A program made the translations under genes and the position numbers. Of a stretch of DNA of 44,524 nucleotides, positions 26,002 to 34,201 are shown piece after piece. Every line of letters begins with the position of its first letter. Within the stretch, counting starts at the first letter, position 1. The notes beneath the pieces are model-generated. The model did not search any database, had not been told where the DNA came from, and saw nothing but the letters and a program-made list of their open reading frames with translations. The stretch comes from JAVBOD01 sp031551045 (GTDB taxonomy: Bacteria; Bacteroidota; Bacteroidia; Bacteroidales; UBA932): positions 1 through 44,524 of the forward strand of contig JAVBOD010000012.1 of assembly GCA_031551045.1 (NCBI GenBank), written 5' to 3'.

Positions 26002-27546
26002 TTACGGCCTCGTCTTCGGCACCGTTCTCACCCGCTCTATCAAATCGGTTAATTTTTTTACCACATCGGGATATTGCGGGGCAACATTGTAATACTCGTT
26101 CGCATCTTTCGACAGGTCGTACAATTGCGATTCGGCACTAAGGCCTGTTTCAGTATTCGTCCACGGCCAATAGGCATCGCCTTTGGCGGGTGCCATATAT
26201 TTCCAATTTCCCTGCACAATGCTAATCGTTCCGGATTGTTCTATAATGTAGCCGCGCCCTCTCTTATCCTTTCCTACCCACGCTTTCAATTGATTGAAAC
26301 TATCCGGCGCCCCGTTTTCCGGCAAAGCCTGCCCGGTCAACGCCGACAATGTGGCAAACATATCTACTTGTGAAACCAACGCATGAGAAACTTTTGCGGC
26401 TATTTTCCCCGGCCAGTGCACAATGAAAGGAACGCGCGTACCGGCTTCAAAAGCGCTGTACTTACCACCGCGCAAGGGCCCCCACGGTTTGTGATTGGCC
26501 AACAATTCCACCGACCGGTCGTTGTATCCGTCGTCCACCACCGGCCCGTTGTCGCTGGTAAGAATGATAATCGTGTTTTCCAATAGCCCGTTTTTTTCCA
26601 ATACTTGTATGATTTGCCCCACAGACCAATCGAATTCGGCGATCGCATCGCCCCGCGGGCCCATGCCGGTCAGTCCCGCAAAACGGGGATGCGGCACGCG
26701 CGGCACATGAATATCGTTGGTCCCGAAATACAGAAAAAACGGTTTGTTCTTATTATTTTCGATAAAGTGCACAGCCTTTAGGGTAATACTGTCGGCAATA
26801 TTTTCGTCCTTCCACAAAGCGGCCTTTCCTCCCTTCATGTATCCTATGCGGCTGATTCCGTTCACAATAGCCATATCGTGTCCATGGCTCGGCGTCATCA
26901 CCGTGAGCATTTCGGGATGGTCTTTTCCCAAAGGCTCTCCAGGGAACGGCTTGGTGTAACTCACTTCCACCGGATCGTCAGGCTCTAACCCTGCAATGCG
27001 CTGGTTCTCCAGAAACACACAAGGCACACGGTCGCCCGTAGCCGCCATGATATAAGAATAATCGAATCCCAAATCCACCGGGCCGGGCGTCAAAAAGCCA
27101 TTCCAATCCTGTCCGTTTTCATCGCCGATGCCCAAGTGCCACTTCCCGACCAATCCCGTCGTATAGCCGGCTTGTTTCATCATTTTTGCAACGGTTGCCT
27201 GCGATGGTTTGATGATGGTAAAAGCATCGCCGCGGGCTATGCCGGTATCGTCGCGCCGGAAAGCATACTGCCCCGTAAGCAGCGCATAACGCGACGGAGT
27301 GCTGGTAGCCGCTGCGGCATAGGCATTCATAAAGCGAACGCCGTTCGACGCCAAGCGATCCACATTCGGCGTTTTCACACGCGTTGCGCCGTATGCGCCC
27401 AAATCGCCGTACCCGATATCGTCCGCCAAGATTACGACGACATTCGGCGGCGGGTCTTTCTTTTCTTTCGCTTCGGCGGATGCCCCGAACGTCGAGCAAG
27501 CGGCTGCTCCGCATAGCGATAAAAGAATGGATTCCTGCGTTTTCAT
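26002..27546 (-). CDS. Exported Ser-type sulfatase (arylsulfatase family)
   Basis: Hydrolyses sulfate esters, probably on host or plant polysaccharides; the substrate is unknown. The N-terminal metal site is VVVILADDIGYGDLG. The modification motif is S-T-P-S-R in AAATSTPSRYALLTGQ with Ser about 82 of the processed frame, so the formylglycine would be made from serine by an anaerobic (AtsB/anSME type) maturase. GKWHLG, the second metal site TSDNGPVVDDG and the C-terminal subdomain are present. The ATG at 27546 is chosen (MKTQESILLSLCGAAACS... signal peptide, cleavage near ASA); the longer frame to 27687 runs through the promoter. No maturase, glycosidase or SusCD gene is adjacent. Confidence 0.93.
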   Translation of the reverse strand: MKTQESILLSLCGAAACSTFGASAEAKEKKDPPPNVVVILADDIGYGDLGAYGATRVKTPNVDRLASNGVRFMNAYAAAATSTPSRYALLTGQYAFRRDDTGIARGDAFTIIKPSQATVAKMMKQAGYTTGLVGKWHLGIGDENGQDWNGFLTPGPVDLGFDYSYIMAATGDRVPCVFLENQRIAGLEPDDPVEVSYTKPFPGEPLGKDHPEMLTVMTPSHGHDMAIVNGISRIGYMKGGKAALWKDENIADSITLKAVHFIENNKNKPFFLYFGTNDIHVPRVPHPRFAGLTGMGPRGDAIAEFDWSVGQIIQVLEKNGLLENTIIILTSDNGPVVDDGYNDRSVELLANHKPWGPLRGGKYSAFEAGTRVPFIVHWPGKIAAKVSHALVSQVDMFATLSALTGQALPENGAPDSFNQLKAWVGKDKRGRGYIIEQSGTISIVQGNWKYMAPAKGDAYWPWTNTETGLSAESQLYDLSKDANEYYNVAPQYPDVVKKLTDLIERVRTVPKTRP

Positions 27547-27563
27547 GCGTATTGAATGTGTTA

Positions 27564-27595
27564 CAAAGATAGTATTTTCAATACGATCCTCCAAA
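27564..27595 (-). promoter_or_regulatory. Promoter of the sulfatase gene
   Basis: Minus strand: TTTG (27595-27592), 20-bp spacer, TATCTTTG (27571-27564). A full match, 17 bp before the ATG at 27546, which fixes that start. Confidence 0.75.
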
Positions 27596-27697
27596 TTGAT
27601 TATCCTTGTCTTTCGTTCCAAATGGGAGGAAATTATAAAGTGTAAAGTTATCCTCCTGCTGTTATTTCGAACAGCCCTTTTTCGCATGAAAGTCTTT

Positions 27698-27728
27698 TTT
27701 GAGAAAATCGAAAATTTCCGTACCTTTG
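27698..27728 (+). promoter_or_regulatory. Promoter of the thrS operon
   Basis: TTTG (27698-27701), 19-bp spacer and TACCTTTG (27721-27728); full match to the Bacteroidota consensus, 30 bp before the thrS ATG. Confidence 0.75.
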
Positions 27729-27758
27729 TCAGTTAAATAAGATTTACAAAGGACTTTT

Positions 27759-29693
27759 ATGATTAAGATTACTTTTCCCGATGGGAAATCGCGCGAATAC
27801 GAAGCAGGAATCAGCGGGCACGGAATAGCCCAAAGCATCAGCCCGCGTTTAGCAGCCGAAGTGTTAGCTGTAAACGTGAACGGCGAAGTATGGGATTTGC
27901 AGCGCCCTATCAATACCGACGCAAGCGTAAAACTCTATAAATGGGAAGATGCGGAAGGCCGCCACGCCTTTTGGCACTCGTCGTCGCACTTAATGGCCGA
28001 AGCCTTGCAGGCGTTGTATCCGGGCATAAAATTCGGTATCGGGCCGGCTATTGAAAACGGATTTTACTATGATGTGGACTTGGGAGACCGCACCATCACC
28101 GAAGCCGATTTGAAAGCGGTAGAAGAAAAAATGATGGAGTTTGCCCGCGAAAAACAAACGTTTGTACGCCGCGACGTGAGTAAAGCCGAAGCGTTGAAAA
28201 CCTATACCGAAAAAGGCGACCCTTACAAATGCGAATTGATAAACGATTTGCAGGACGGCACCATTACGTTTTACACATCGGGCAATTTCACCGACTTGTG
28301 CCGCGGCCCTCACCTGCCCGATACCAGCGTCATCAAAGCCGTGAAGCTGACATCGATTGCCGGCGCCTACTGGCGCGGCAACGAAAAAAATAAAATGTTG
28401 ACCCGTATCTACGGCATTACATTCCCGCAAAAGAAACTGCTGGATGAATATCTGGTATTGCTGGAAGAAGCAAAGAAACGCGACCACCGCAAAATCGGGA
28501 AAGAATTGGAATTGTTTACCTTCTCGCAACGCGTGGGACAAGGCTTGCCTTTGTGGTTGCCCAAAGGCGCCGCTTTGCGCGAACGGTTGGAAAATTTTCT
28601 AAAAAAAGTACAGAAACAATACGGCTATCAACAAGTAATTACGCCGCATATCGGGCAAAAAGAATTGTACGTCACTTCCGGGCACTATGCCAAATACGGG
28701 AAAGACTCGTTTCAACCGATACACACCCCGCAGGAGGGCGAAGAGTTTCTGTTGAAACCGATGAACTGCCCGCACCATTGCGAAATCTACAGAAGCAAAC
28801 CGCGTTCCTATAAAGACATGCCGGTGCGCTTGGCCGAATTCGGCACCGTTTACCGTTACGAACAAAGCGGCGAATTGCACGGGCTGACACGTGTGCGCGG
28901 GTTCACGCAAGACGATGCACATATCTTCTGCACGCCCGACCAATTGAAGGAAGAGTTTGCAAAAGTAATCGACATTGTGTTGTACATTTTTAAGACGCTC
29001 GACTTCAAAGAATATACCGCACAAGTTTCGTTGCGCGACCCGGCCAATAAAGACAAATACATCGGCAGCGACGAGAATTGGGAAAAAGCCGAAAGCGCCA
29101 TTATAGAGATTGCGGCTGAAAAAGGCTTAAAAACCGTGGTGGAAATAGGCGAAGCAGCTTTTTATGGCCCTAAACTGGATTTCATGGTGAAAGACGCACT
29201 GGGGCGCAAATGGCAGTTAGGCACCATTCAGGTGGACTACAATTTGCCGGAACGCTTCGAACTGGAATACATCGGCGCCGACGATAAACGCCACCGCCCC
29301 ATCATGATTCACCGCGCCCCCTTCGGGTCGATGGAACGCTTTGTGGCCGTGCTGCTCGAACACACTGCCGGAAAATTCCCCTTATGGCTTGCTCCTGAAC
29401 AAGTTGCGATACTCCCTATCAGTGAAAAATACAACGATTATGCAAAAAAAGTTGGTGATTTACTGAATAATTACGATATTCGCGCCCTCATTGACGACAG
29501 AAACGAAACTATCGGCAAGAAAATCAGGGAGAACGAGCTGAGGCGCATTCCGTATTTGCTCGTAGTGGGAGAGAAAGAAGCGGCCGAAAATACCGTGTCC
29601 GTGCGCCGTCAAGGAGAAGGCGACAAGGGGCAGCTAAGCACCGACGCCTTTGCAACCATGGTAATAGAAGAAATTAAACAACAAATAAAATAA
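27759..29693 (+). CDS. thrS: Threonyl-tRNA synthetase
   Basis: Class II aminoacyl-tRNA synthetase that charges tRNA-Thr. Layout in 644 residues: TGS domain (1-62), editing domain with HSSSHLMAEAL (the HxxxH site near 73) and the second-site motif TDLCRGPHLP, catalytic core with the zinc motif MNCPHHCEIY near residue 335, motif 2 GTVYRYEQSGELHGLTRVRGF, motif 3 HRAPFGSMERFVA, and the C-terminal anticodon-binding domain (ILPISEKYNDYA...). It heads the thrS-infC-rpmI-rplT operon, a classical translation cluster. No T-box or tRNA-like leader is visible in the short 5' region. Confidence 0.98.
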   Translation: MIKITFPDGKSREYEAGISGHGIAQSISPRLAAEVLAVNVNGEVWDLQRPINTDASVKLYKWEDAEGRHAFWHSSSHLMAEALQALYPGIKFGIGPAIENGFYYDVDLGDRTITEADLKAVEEKMMEFAREKQTFVRRDVSKAEALKTYTEKGDPYKCELINDLQDGTITFYTSGNFTDLCRGPHLPDTSVIKAVKLTSIAGAYWRGNEKNKMLTRIYGITFPQKKLLDEYLVLLEEAKKRDHRKIGKELELFTFSQRVGQGLPLWLPKGAALRERLENFLKKVQKQYGYQQVITPHIGQKELYVTSGHYAKYGKDSFQPIHTPQEGEEFLLKPMNCPHHCEIYRSKPRSYKDMPVRLAEFGTVYRYEQSGELHGLTRVRGFTQDDAHIFCTPDQLKEEFAKVIDIVLYIFKTLDFKEYTAQVSLRDPANKDKYIGSDENWEKAESAIIEIAAEKGLKTVVEIGEAAFYGPKLDFMVKDALGRKWQLGTIQVDYNLPERFELEYIGADDKRHRPIMIHRAPFGSMERFVAVLLEHTAGKFPLWLAPEQVAILPISEKYNDYAKKVGDLLNNYDIRALIDDRNETIGKKIRENELRRIPYLLVVGEKEAAENTVSVRRQGEGDKGQLSTDAFATMVIEEIKQQIK

Positions 29694-29723
29694 AAGGGCA
29701 GTGCCCTAAACATTAACTTAACT

Positions 29724-29729
29724 GGAGGA
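29724..29729 (+). promoter_or_regulatory. Strong Shine-Dalgarno that fixes the infC start
   Basis: GGAGGA lies 8 bases before the ATA at 29738. Such a strong ribosome-binding site is unusual in this window, where most genes have none. It suggests that IF3 translation relies on the 16S tail to use a non-standard start codon. Confidence 0.75.
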
Positions 29730-29737
29730 AACAAACT

Positions 29738-30349
29738 ATAGCAACGCCGTACAAACCGCCGCGTCCGGCTTTTAAGCCAAGCGATAGCAAATTATCAAGA
29801 GCTGCTCGTCAAACAGAGAAGAAGGAAGATGAACATCGCGTAAACAGGGAAATCCGAGGAGTTCCCCAAGTTCGCGTAGTAGGAGAAAATGTTCCCAATC
29901 CCGGAACCATTTATCCTTTTGCCGAAGCATTGAAATTGGCAGAAGAAATGGAGATGGATTTGGTAGAAATCTCTCCTAACGCCGAACCTCCGGTATGTCG
30001 TATTGTGGATTACCAGAAATTTCTTTACCAACAACGTAAAAAGGCAAAAGAAATGAAGGCCAATGCACAAAAAGTGATCATAAAAGAAATACGTTTCGGC
30101 CCGAACACCGACGAGCACGACTATCAATTCAAATTGAAGCATGCCATCAGTTTTTTGCAAGAAGGATCCAAAGTGAAATCATACGTATTTTTCAAAGGCC
30201 GCTCTATCATGTTTGCTGAAATCGGACAAAAGTTATTATTGCGTTTTGCCGTTGATTTGGAAGAATACGGAAAGGCCGACCAATTGCCGAAATTAGAAGG
30301 CAAGCGTATGATTATGATGATTACGCCGGTTAAGAAAGCGAAGCAGTAA
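29738..30349 (+). CDS. infC: Translation initiation factor IF-3, AUA start
   Basis: IF-3 binds the 30S subunit, blocks early 50S joining and rejects wrong start codons. Conserved blocks are HRVNREIRGVPQVRVVGEN, EMDLVEISPNAEPPVCRIVDY, KEIRFGPNTDEHDYQFKLKHA and KVKSYVFFKGRSI. The N-terminal domain HRVN... lies upstream of every in-frame ATG, GTG or TTG. The frame is closed by a TAA at 29714, and the only candidate start after it is ATA at 29738, 8 bases past GGAGGA. This gives 203 residues. A start at TTG 29930 would delete a third of the protein. Rare start codons on infC underlie IF-3 autoregulation in E. coli (AUU). It lies 44 bp after thrS. Confidence 0.9.
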   Translation: MATPYKPPRPAFKPSDSKLSRAARQTEKKEDEHRVNREIRGVPQVRVVGENVPNPGTIYPFAEALKLAEEMEMDLVEISPNAEPPVCRIVDYQKFLYQQRKKAKEMKANAQKVIIKEIRFGPNTDEHDYQFKLKHAISFLQEGSKVKSYVFFKGRSIMFAEIGQKLLLRFAVDLEEYGKADQLPKLEGKRMIMMITPVKKAKQ

Positions 30350-30354
30350 GCCGC

Positions 30355-30390
30355 CGTCATTGCAAGGGAAGCGAAGCGACGAAGCAATCT
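30355..30390. repeat. Dispersed GTCATTGC...GAAGCAATC repeat, copy 2
   Basis: CGTCATTGCAAGGGAAGCG followed by AAGCGACGAAGCAATCT, an expanded relative of the 25912-25939 copy. It begins 6 bp after the infC stop, inside the ribosomal-protein operon. Confidence 0.65.
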
Positions 30391-30396
30391 GTGTAA

Positions 30397-30430
30397 CCCG
30401 CCTGAACGAATGCGTTTATTCGGGCAGGTC
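30397..30430. repeat. Palindromic repeat, copy 2 (CCCGCCTGAA...CGGGCAGG)
   Basis: CCCGCCTGAACG, a centre with a small AACG-AATG-CGTT hairpin, then TATTCGGGCAGG. Same ends as the 15484-15530 copy. It lies directly after the previous repeat in the infC-rpmI gap (30350-30476). Confidence 0.6.
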
Positions 30431-30476
30431 TGTGAACTAACAATTGAAATTATAAACATTTTTAAATAATTAAAAG

Positions 30477-30671
30477 ATGCCCAAAATTAAAACCAATTCC
30501 GGTGCGAAGAAACGCTTTGAGCTCACCGGATCAGGAAAGGTAAAACGCAAACATGCGTACAAAAGCCATATCCTGACGAAAAAAACAACGAAGCAAAAAC
30601 GGAACTTGACTCACACATCTGTAGTAAACACTTCCGATGAGAAACGAGTTAAAGCCATGTTAGTTGCTTAA
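30477..30671 (+). CDS. rpmI: 50S ribosomal protein L35
   Basis: Small basic protein of the large ribosomal subunit, 64 residues. The sequence MPKIKTNSGAKKRFELTG and the repeated Lys-rich segments KRKHAYKSHILTKKTTKQKRNL are characteristic. Third gene of the thrS operon, between infC and rplT; the 127-bp gap before it is occupied by two dispersed repeats. Confidence 0.97.
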   Translation: MPKIKTNSGAKKRFELTGSGKVKRKHAYKSHILTKKTTKQKRNLTHTSVVNTSDEKRVKAMLVA

Positions 30672-30753
30672 TTACTTTATTTTTTAATCTGAGTGTGCAG
30701 CAAAAAGAGCCACAAGAGGTGGACGCTGACATTCGCAAAACAACATTTACACT

Positions 30754-31098
30754 ATGCCACGCGCTACTAATGCGGTTGCTTCAAGAGCCCGCCGCAAAAA
30801 ATTATTAAAATTGACAAGAGGTAACTTCCTGGCTCGCGCCAATGTATGGACAGTTGCCAAAAACACGTATGAAAAAGGCTTGACATACGCCTATCGTGAC
30901 CGCAAAAACAAAAAACGCACTTTCCGCGGTTTGTGGATTCAACGTATCAACGCCGGCGTTCGCCAATACGGGATGACTTACTCGGAATTTATGGGAAAAG
31001 TTGCGAAAAACAACATTGCCCTTAATCGGAAAGTATTGGCCGATTTGGCCATGAACCATCCGCAAGCATTTGAAGCGATTGTAAAATCGCTGAAATAA
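30754..31098 (+). CDS. rplT: 50S ribosomal protein L20
   Basis: RNA-binding large-subunit protein needed early in 50S assembly and, in several bacteria, the repressor of its own operon. The 114 residues match the family: MPRATNAVASRARRKKLLK, the Arg/Lys-rich N-terminal extension, RDRKNKKRTFRGLWIQRINA and YSEFMGKVAKNNIALNRKVLADLA. Last gene of the thrS-infC-rpmI-rplT operon, followed by a strong terminator. Binding sites for L20 in the leader cannot be recognised by eye. Confidence 0.98.
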   Translation: MPRATNAVASRARRKKLLKLTRGNFLARANVWTVAKNTYEKGLTYAYRDRKNKKRTFRGLWIQRINAGVRQYGMTYSEFMGKVAKNNIALNRKVLADLAMNHPQAFEAIVKSLK

Positions 31099-31119
31099 AT
31101 CAGTGCAAAAAAATAAAAT

Positions 31120-31170
31120 AATAATATCCTGAACATCAAATTTATATTTAATCAGGATATTATTTTTTTT
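31120..31170 (+). terminator. Terminator of the thrS-rplT operon
   Basis: AATAATATCCTGA (31120-31132) and TCAGGATATTATT (31152-31164) form a perfect 13-bp stem followed by a T run, 22 bp past the rplT stop. Confidence 0.9.
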
Positions 31171-31276
31171 TACAAAAACATATCCCCGCATTAAACCTTT
31201 TCTTTCCAACATCGTCTTACTAACAAAGAAAGACAGATAGAAATTCTTTTTCATAGGTTTAAGGTTTTAAGGTTTG

Positions 31277-31310
31277 TAAAGAGGCTTGGTTGTACCGGCC
31301 TCTTTATTTT
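31277..31310 (+). terminator. Second terminator, between rplT and lepB
   Basis: AAAGAGGC (31277-31284) and GCCTCTTT (31297-31304) with a GGT-TGT-ACC inner stem, followed by ATTTTTG. It isolates lepB from upstream transcription, or ends a short RNA made from 31171-31276. Confidence 0.75.
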
Positions 31311-31342
31311 TGTAAATAATTAAGGAAATCAAAAGAAATTTT

Positions 31343-31350
31343 TATCTTTG
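31343..31350 (+). promoter_or_regulatory. -7 box of lepB, next to the start codon
   Basis: TATCTTTG matches TAnnTTTG and ends 6 nt before the lepB ATG, so the mRNA would be leaderless or nearly so. No -33 TTTG at the right distance. Confidence 0.5.
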
Positions 31351-31356
31351 TAGCCT

Positions 31357-32709
31357 ATGAAAAAAATCAGGGAAATTATCACGAACAAGTGGTTCAAATT
31401 CGGCGTAATAGCGCTGCTTTATCTGTTATGGGTAATTTGGTTGGGTAATTATTGGTGGTTGTTAGGCCTACTCATCATTTTCGACCTTTATATCACCAAA
31501 AAAGTCAAATGGGCTTTTTGGAAAAAGCATTATAAGGAAGGAGAAAAACGCAATGCCGTGTTGGACTGGGTAGATGCTATTATTTTTGCACTCATAGCCG
31601 CTACCTTTATCCGGATGTATTTTTTTGAGGCCTATGTGATTCCAACTTCATCCATGGAACGCACCTTGCTTACCGGCGACTATTTATTTGTGAGTAAAGT
31701 AGCTTATGGCCCCCGTATTCCGCAAACGCCGCTGTCCGTACCATTAGTACATAATACGCTTCCCATATTCAACTCCAAATCATATGTTGAATGGATTAAA
31801 TGGCCTTATCGCCGCATGGCAGGTTTGGGCACCGTGCAACGCGATGATATTGTTGTATTCGGCTGGCCGCATGGCGACACTGTGCTGACCAAAGCACCGA
31901 TGGATGATTACTACACGCATATCCGCCTTAACGGGCGTGAATACACGGAACGATCGTTAGGGCCCATCATCGTTCGTCCGGTTGATAAAAAAGACAACTA
32001 TGTAAAACGCTGCGTCGCCATTGCCGGTGATTCACTCGAGATTCATAACGGGCAGGTAATTGTTAACGGCACCCCTCAAAAAGCGATAGAAGGCTTGCAA
32101 ATGACCTATATGGTAGTGACTAACGGCACACCAATTAATCAAATGACGTTAGATAAATTAAATATCTCTCCGGCCGATGTTAATTTTGATCCGACTTTGC
32201 CCGGTTATGCACGAATTCCACTGACCGCATCGTCATTGGAGCAAATTCAAAAAATTCCGAATGTAGTTAATGCCGAGCAAAATAATGATATATATCCGCC
32301 GGACTATCCCGACTCGCCTATCATTCTATTCCCTTTTACGACGGATAACCGTTGGACACGCGATAATTTCGGCCCGCTATGGGTTCCAAAGAAAGGCGTT
32401 ACCATCACTTTAACTTCCGAAAATCTTCCGTTATATCAACGCATCATTAGTGTATATGAGGGAAACAAATTAGAGGTTAACGGAGAGCAAATCACGATTA
32501 ATGGACAAGCGACCAACGAATATACTTTTAAAATGGATTATTATTTCATGATGGGTGATAACCGCCACAACTCGCTCGATTCCCGCTATTGGGGATTTGT
32601 TCCTGAAGACCATGTAGTAGGAAAGCCGGCTATGATTTGGTTCTCTACCGATAAATACAAATCGTTCCCTAAGAATGTTCGCTGGAAACGATTATTTAAA
32701 TTAGTATAA
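31357..32709 (+). CDS. lepB: Signal peptidase I
   Basis: Inner-membrane serine protease that removes signal peptides from exported proteins. There are two hydrophobic stretches near the N-terminus (about 13-48) and a further segment at about 71-88 just before the catalytic domain. The nucleophile Ser99 is in YVIPTSSMERTL, the general-base Lys217 in DNYVKRCVAIAGDSLEI, and box E is MGDNRHNSLDSRYWGFVPEDHVVGKP. At 450 residues it is the long Bacteroidota form. About 150 residues between Lys217 and box E hold an inserted region (roughly 240-390) including TMTYMVVTNGT-like and Pro/Asp-rich segments of unknown role. Monocistronic, between two terminators. Confidence 0.95.
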   Translation: MKKIREIITNKWFKFGVIALLYLLWVIWLGNYWWLLGLLIIFDLYITKKVKWAFWKKHYKEGEKRNAVLDWVDAIIFALIAATFIRMYFFEAYVIPTSSMERTLLTGDYLFVSKVAYGPRIPQTPLSVPLVHNTLPIFNSKSYVEWIKWPYRRMAGLGTVQRDDIVVFGWPHGDTVLTKAPMDDYYTHIRLNGREYTERSLGPIIVRPVDKKDNYVKRCVAIAGDSLEIHNGQVIVNGTPQKAIEGLQMTYMVVTNGTPINQMTLDKLNISPADVNFDPTLPGYARIPLTASSLEQIQKIPNVVNAEQNNDIYPPDYPDSPIILFPFTTDNRWTRDNFGPLWVPKKGVTITLTSENLPLYQRIISVYEGNKLEVNGEQITINGQATNEYTFKMDYYFMMGDNRHNSLDSRYWGFVPEDHVVGKPAMIWFSTDKYKSFPKNVRWKRLFKLV

Positions 32710-32730
32710 ATATACTTACATATAAATAAG

Positions 32731-32760
32731 AAAGAGAGATTTTAGTCTCTCTTTTTTTTT
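32731..32760 (+). terminator. Terminator of lepB
   Basis: AAAGAGAGA and TCTCTCTTT form a 9-bp stem with a 6-nt loop followed by a run of T, 22 bp past the lepB stop. Confidence 0.9.
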
Positions 32761-32810
32761 ATTTCAACCATGGCCTATTTGCCGCGAATCGTCATTGTAA
32801 GAAATCGGCA

Positions 32811-33656
32811 TTAGCTTTTTTTCTTAAAGACCACCATGGCCCAATTGTTTTTTGTTTTTTCAGATTGTTTTTGAAAACCACCATGAATTGCTTCAGCTTC
32901 CACAGCTGGTATGTCGGAAAAATAAATACCACTCACCATCAACGTTCCTCCCGGTTTGAGCCCCATAGCATAAGTACTCATATCCGAAAGCAAAATATTC
33001 CGGTTAATATTAGCCAATATCAAGTCGTATTTATTGCGTTGGATAAGTGACGCGTCGCCCAACAATGCTCTTACCTTTTGGAAAACCCTATTACGACGGG
33101 CATTTTCAAAGGTGCTGTTTTTAGCCCACACATCAATATCGATAGCATCTACAAATTTCTTGGCACCACGTTTAGCGGCCAAAATCGCTAAAACACCCGT
33201 ACCGCAACCCATATCGAGCACTTGTAGCCCTTTCACGGGAAAATCCAGCAACGCTTCGGCCATCAAGTAAGTCGTTTCGTGATGTCCCGTACCAAAAGCC
33301 ATTTTCGGCTCCATCACAATTTCCAGTTCTGTTTTTGGAAGATTTTTATGAAAAGGCGCACGAATAGTTAGCTTATTTTGAATTATCACCGGTTCAAAAT
33401 TTTCTTCCCAAACAGCATTCCAATTTTTTTCTTCAATAAAATTCGGAGTATAAGTAATCGTATTATTCCCCGGCATATCGTGCAATAATACCTTCACTAT
33501 ATTTTCCTTATACTGCGATACGGGAATATAGGCATAGAGGCCTGTTTCCGTTTCCAAAAAGCTTTCGTAACCGACCTCACTCAATTCTGCCATCAGCCAT
33601 TCAGTCGTCATATTATCGAATGGCACAATGCTTATTTGTAATTCTATATAATCCAT
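32811..33656 (-). CDS. prmA: Ribosomal protein L11 methyltransferase
   Basis: SAM-dependent enzyme that trimethylates ribosomal protein L11. It has a small N-terminal substrate-recognition domain (1-60) and a linker, then the methyltransferase core: MAFGTGHHETT, SAM motif I LQVLDMGCGTGVLAILAAKRGA (in two parts about residues 143-165), VDAIDIDVWAKNST and LANINRNILL in the place of the catalytic Asn-Pro-like loop. The length of 281 is typical for Bacteroidota. It is the last gene of a DUF2520-kdsC-prmA unit, 26 bp after kdsC. Confidence 0.95.
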   Translation of the reverse strand: MDYIELQISIVPFDNMTTEWLMAELSEVGYESFLETETGLYAYIPVSQYKENIVKVLLHDMPGNNTITYTPNFIEEKNWNAVWEENFEPVIIQNKLTIRAPFHKNLPKTELEIVMEPKMAFGTGHHETTYLMAEALLDFPVKGLQVLDMGCGTGVLAILAAKRGAKKFVDAIDIDVWAKNSTFENARRNRVFQKVRALLGDASLIQRNKYDLILANINRNILLSDMSTYAMGLKPGGTLMVSGIYFSDIPAVEAEAIHGGFQKQSEKTKNNWAMVVFKKKS

Positions 33657-33682
33657 CTTCCGGTTATAGATTCAAGAACAGA

Positions 33683-34201
33683 CTATACGCTTAACTGGTG
33701 TACCTCATTATTCCATTTTCCCTGAGACTTCATCACCTGTTCAATCGCCTCGCGCACGCATCCGGCTCCGCCCCGGTGTTCGGAAATGTAATACACCGCA
33801 TCTTTTATTTCCGGCACCGCATCGGAAGGACAGCAGGGTAAACCGCATGCCATCATAATTTCCAAATCGGGAATATCATCGCCCATGAATAAAACTTCAT
33901 CCGGGTCAAGCTCATGCTTCGTGCAAAAATCAACAAAATCCGGTAATTTATTCCGCGATTTCAGATATATATCCACCACCCCCAACGGGTTAAAACGCTT
34001 AAGAATAGTTTCGGACGAGCCTCCTGTAATAATTCCCACGTGATAGCCTTGTTCCACCGCTACACGTAGCGCATAGCCGTCTTTTGCATTGTAAGTCCGT
34101 AATAAATCGCCTGATTCACTAACTAATACATTGCCGTCGGTGAATACTCCGTCCACATCGAAAACAAAGGCTTTAATTTTAGAAAGTTTAGATTTGAACA
34201 T
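33683..34201 (-). CDS. kdsC: 3-deoxy-D-manno-octulosonate 8-phosphate phosphatase (HAD family)
   Basis: Removes phosphate from KDO-8-phosphate in lipopolysaccharide core synthesis. A C0-type HAD phosphatase without cap domain, 172 residues. Motif I FDVDGVFTDG has nucleophile Asp15 and Asp17, motif II is IITGGSS, motif III includes KSRNKL, and motif IV MGDDIPDLEIM. The Gly-rich C-terminal tail HRGGAGCVREAIEQVM, which enters the neighbouring active site in the tetramer, is present. The start overlaps the end of the DUF2520 gene by 14 bp, indicating translational coupling. Confidence 0.93.
   Translation of the reverse strand: MFKSKLSKIKAFVFDVDGVFTDGNVLVSESGDLLRTYNAKDGYALRVAVEQGYHVGIITGGSSETILKRFNPLGVVDIYLKSRNKLPDFVDFCTKHELDPDEVLFMGDDIPDLEIMMACGLPCCPSDAVPEIKDAVYYISEHRGGAGCVREAIEQVMKSQGKWNNEVHQLSV

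Noticed and set aside
27547..27687. N-terminal extension of the sulfatase
   Set aside because: The complete promoter at 27564-27595 lies inside it and the signal peptide starts at 27546.
29930..30349. infC beginning at TTG 29930
   Set aside because: It would omit the conserved IF-3 N-terminal domain, which is encoded in frame from 29738.
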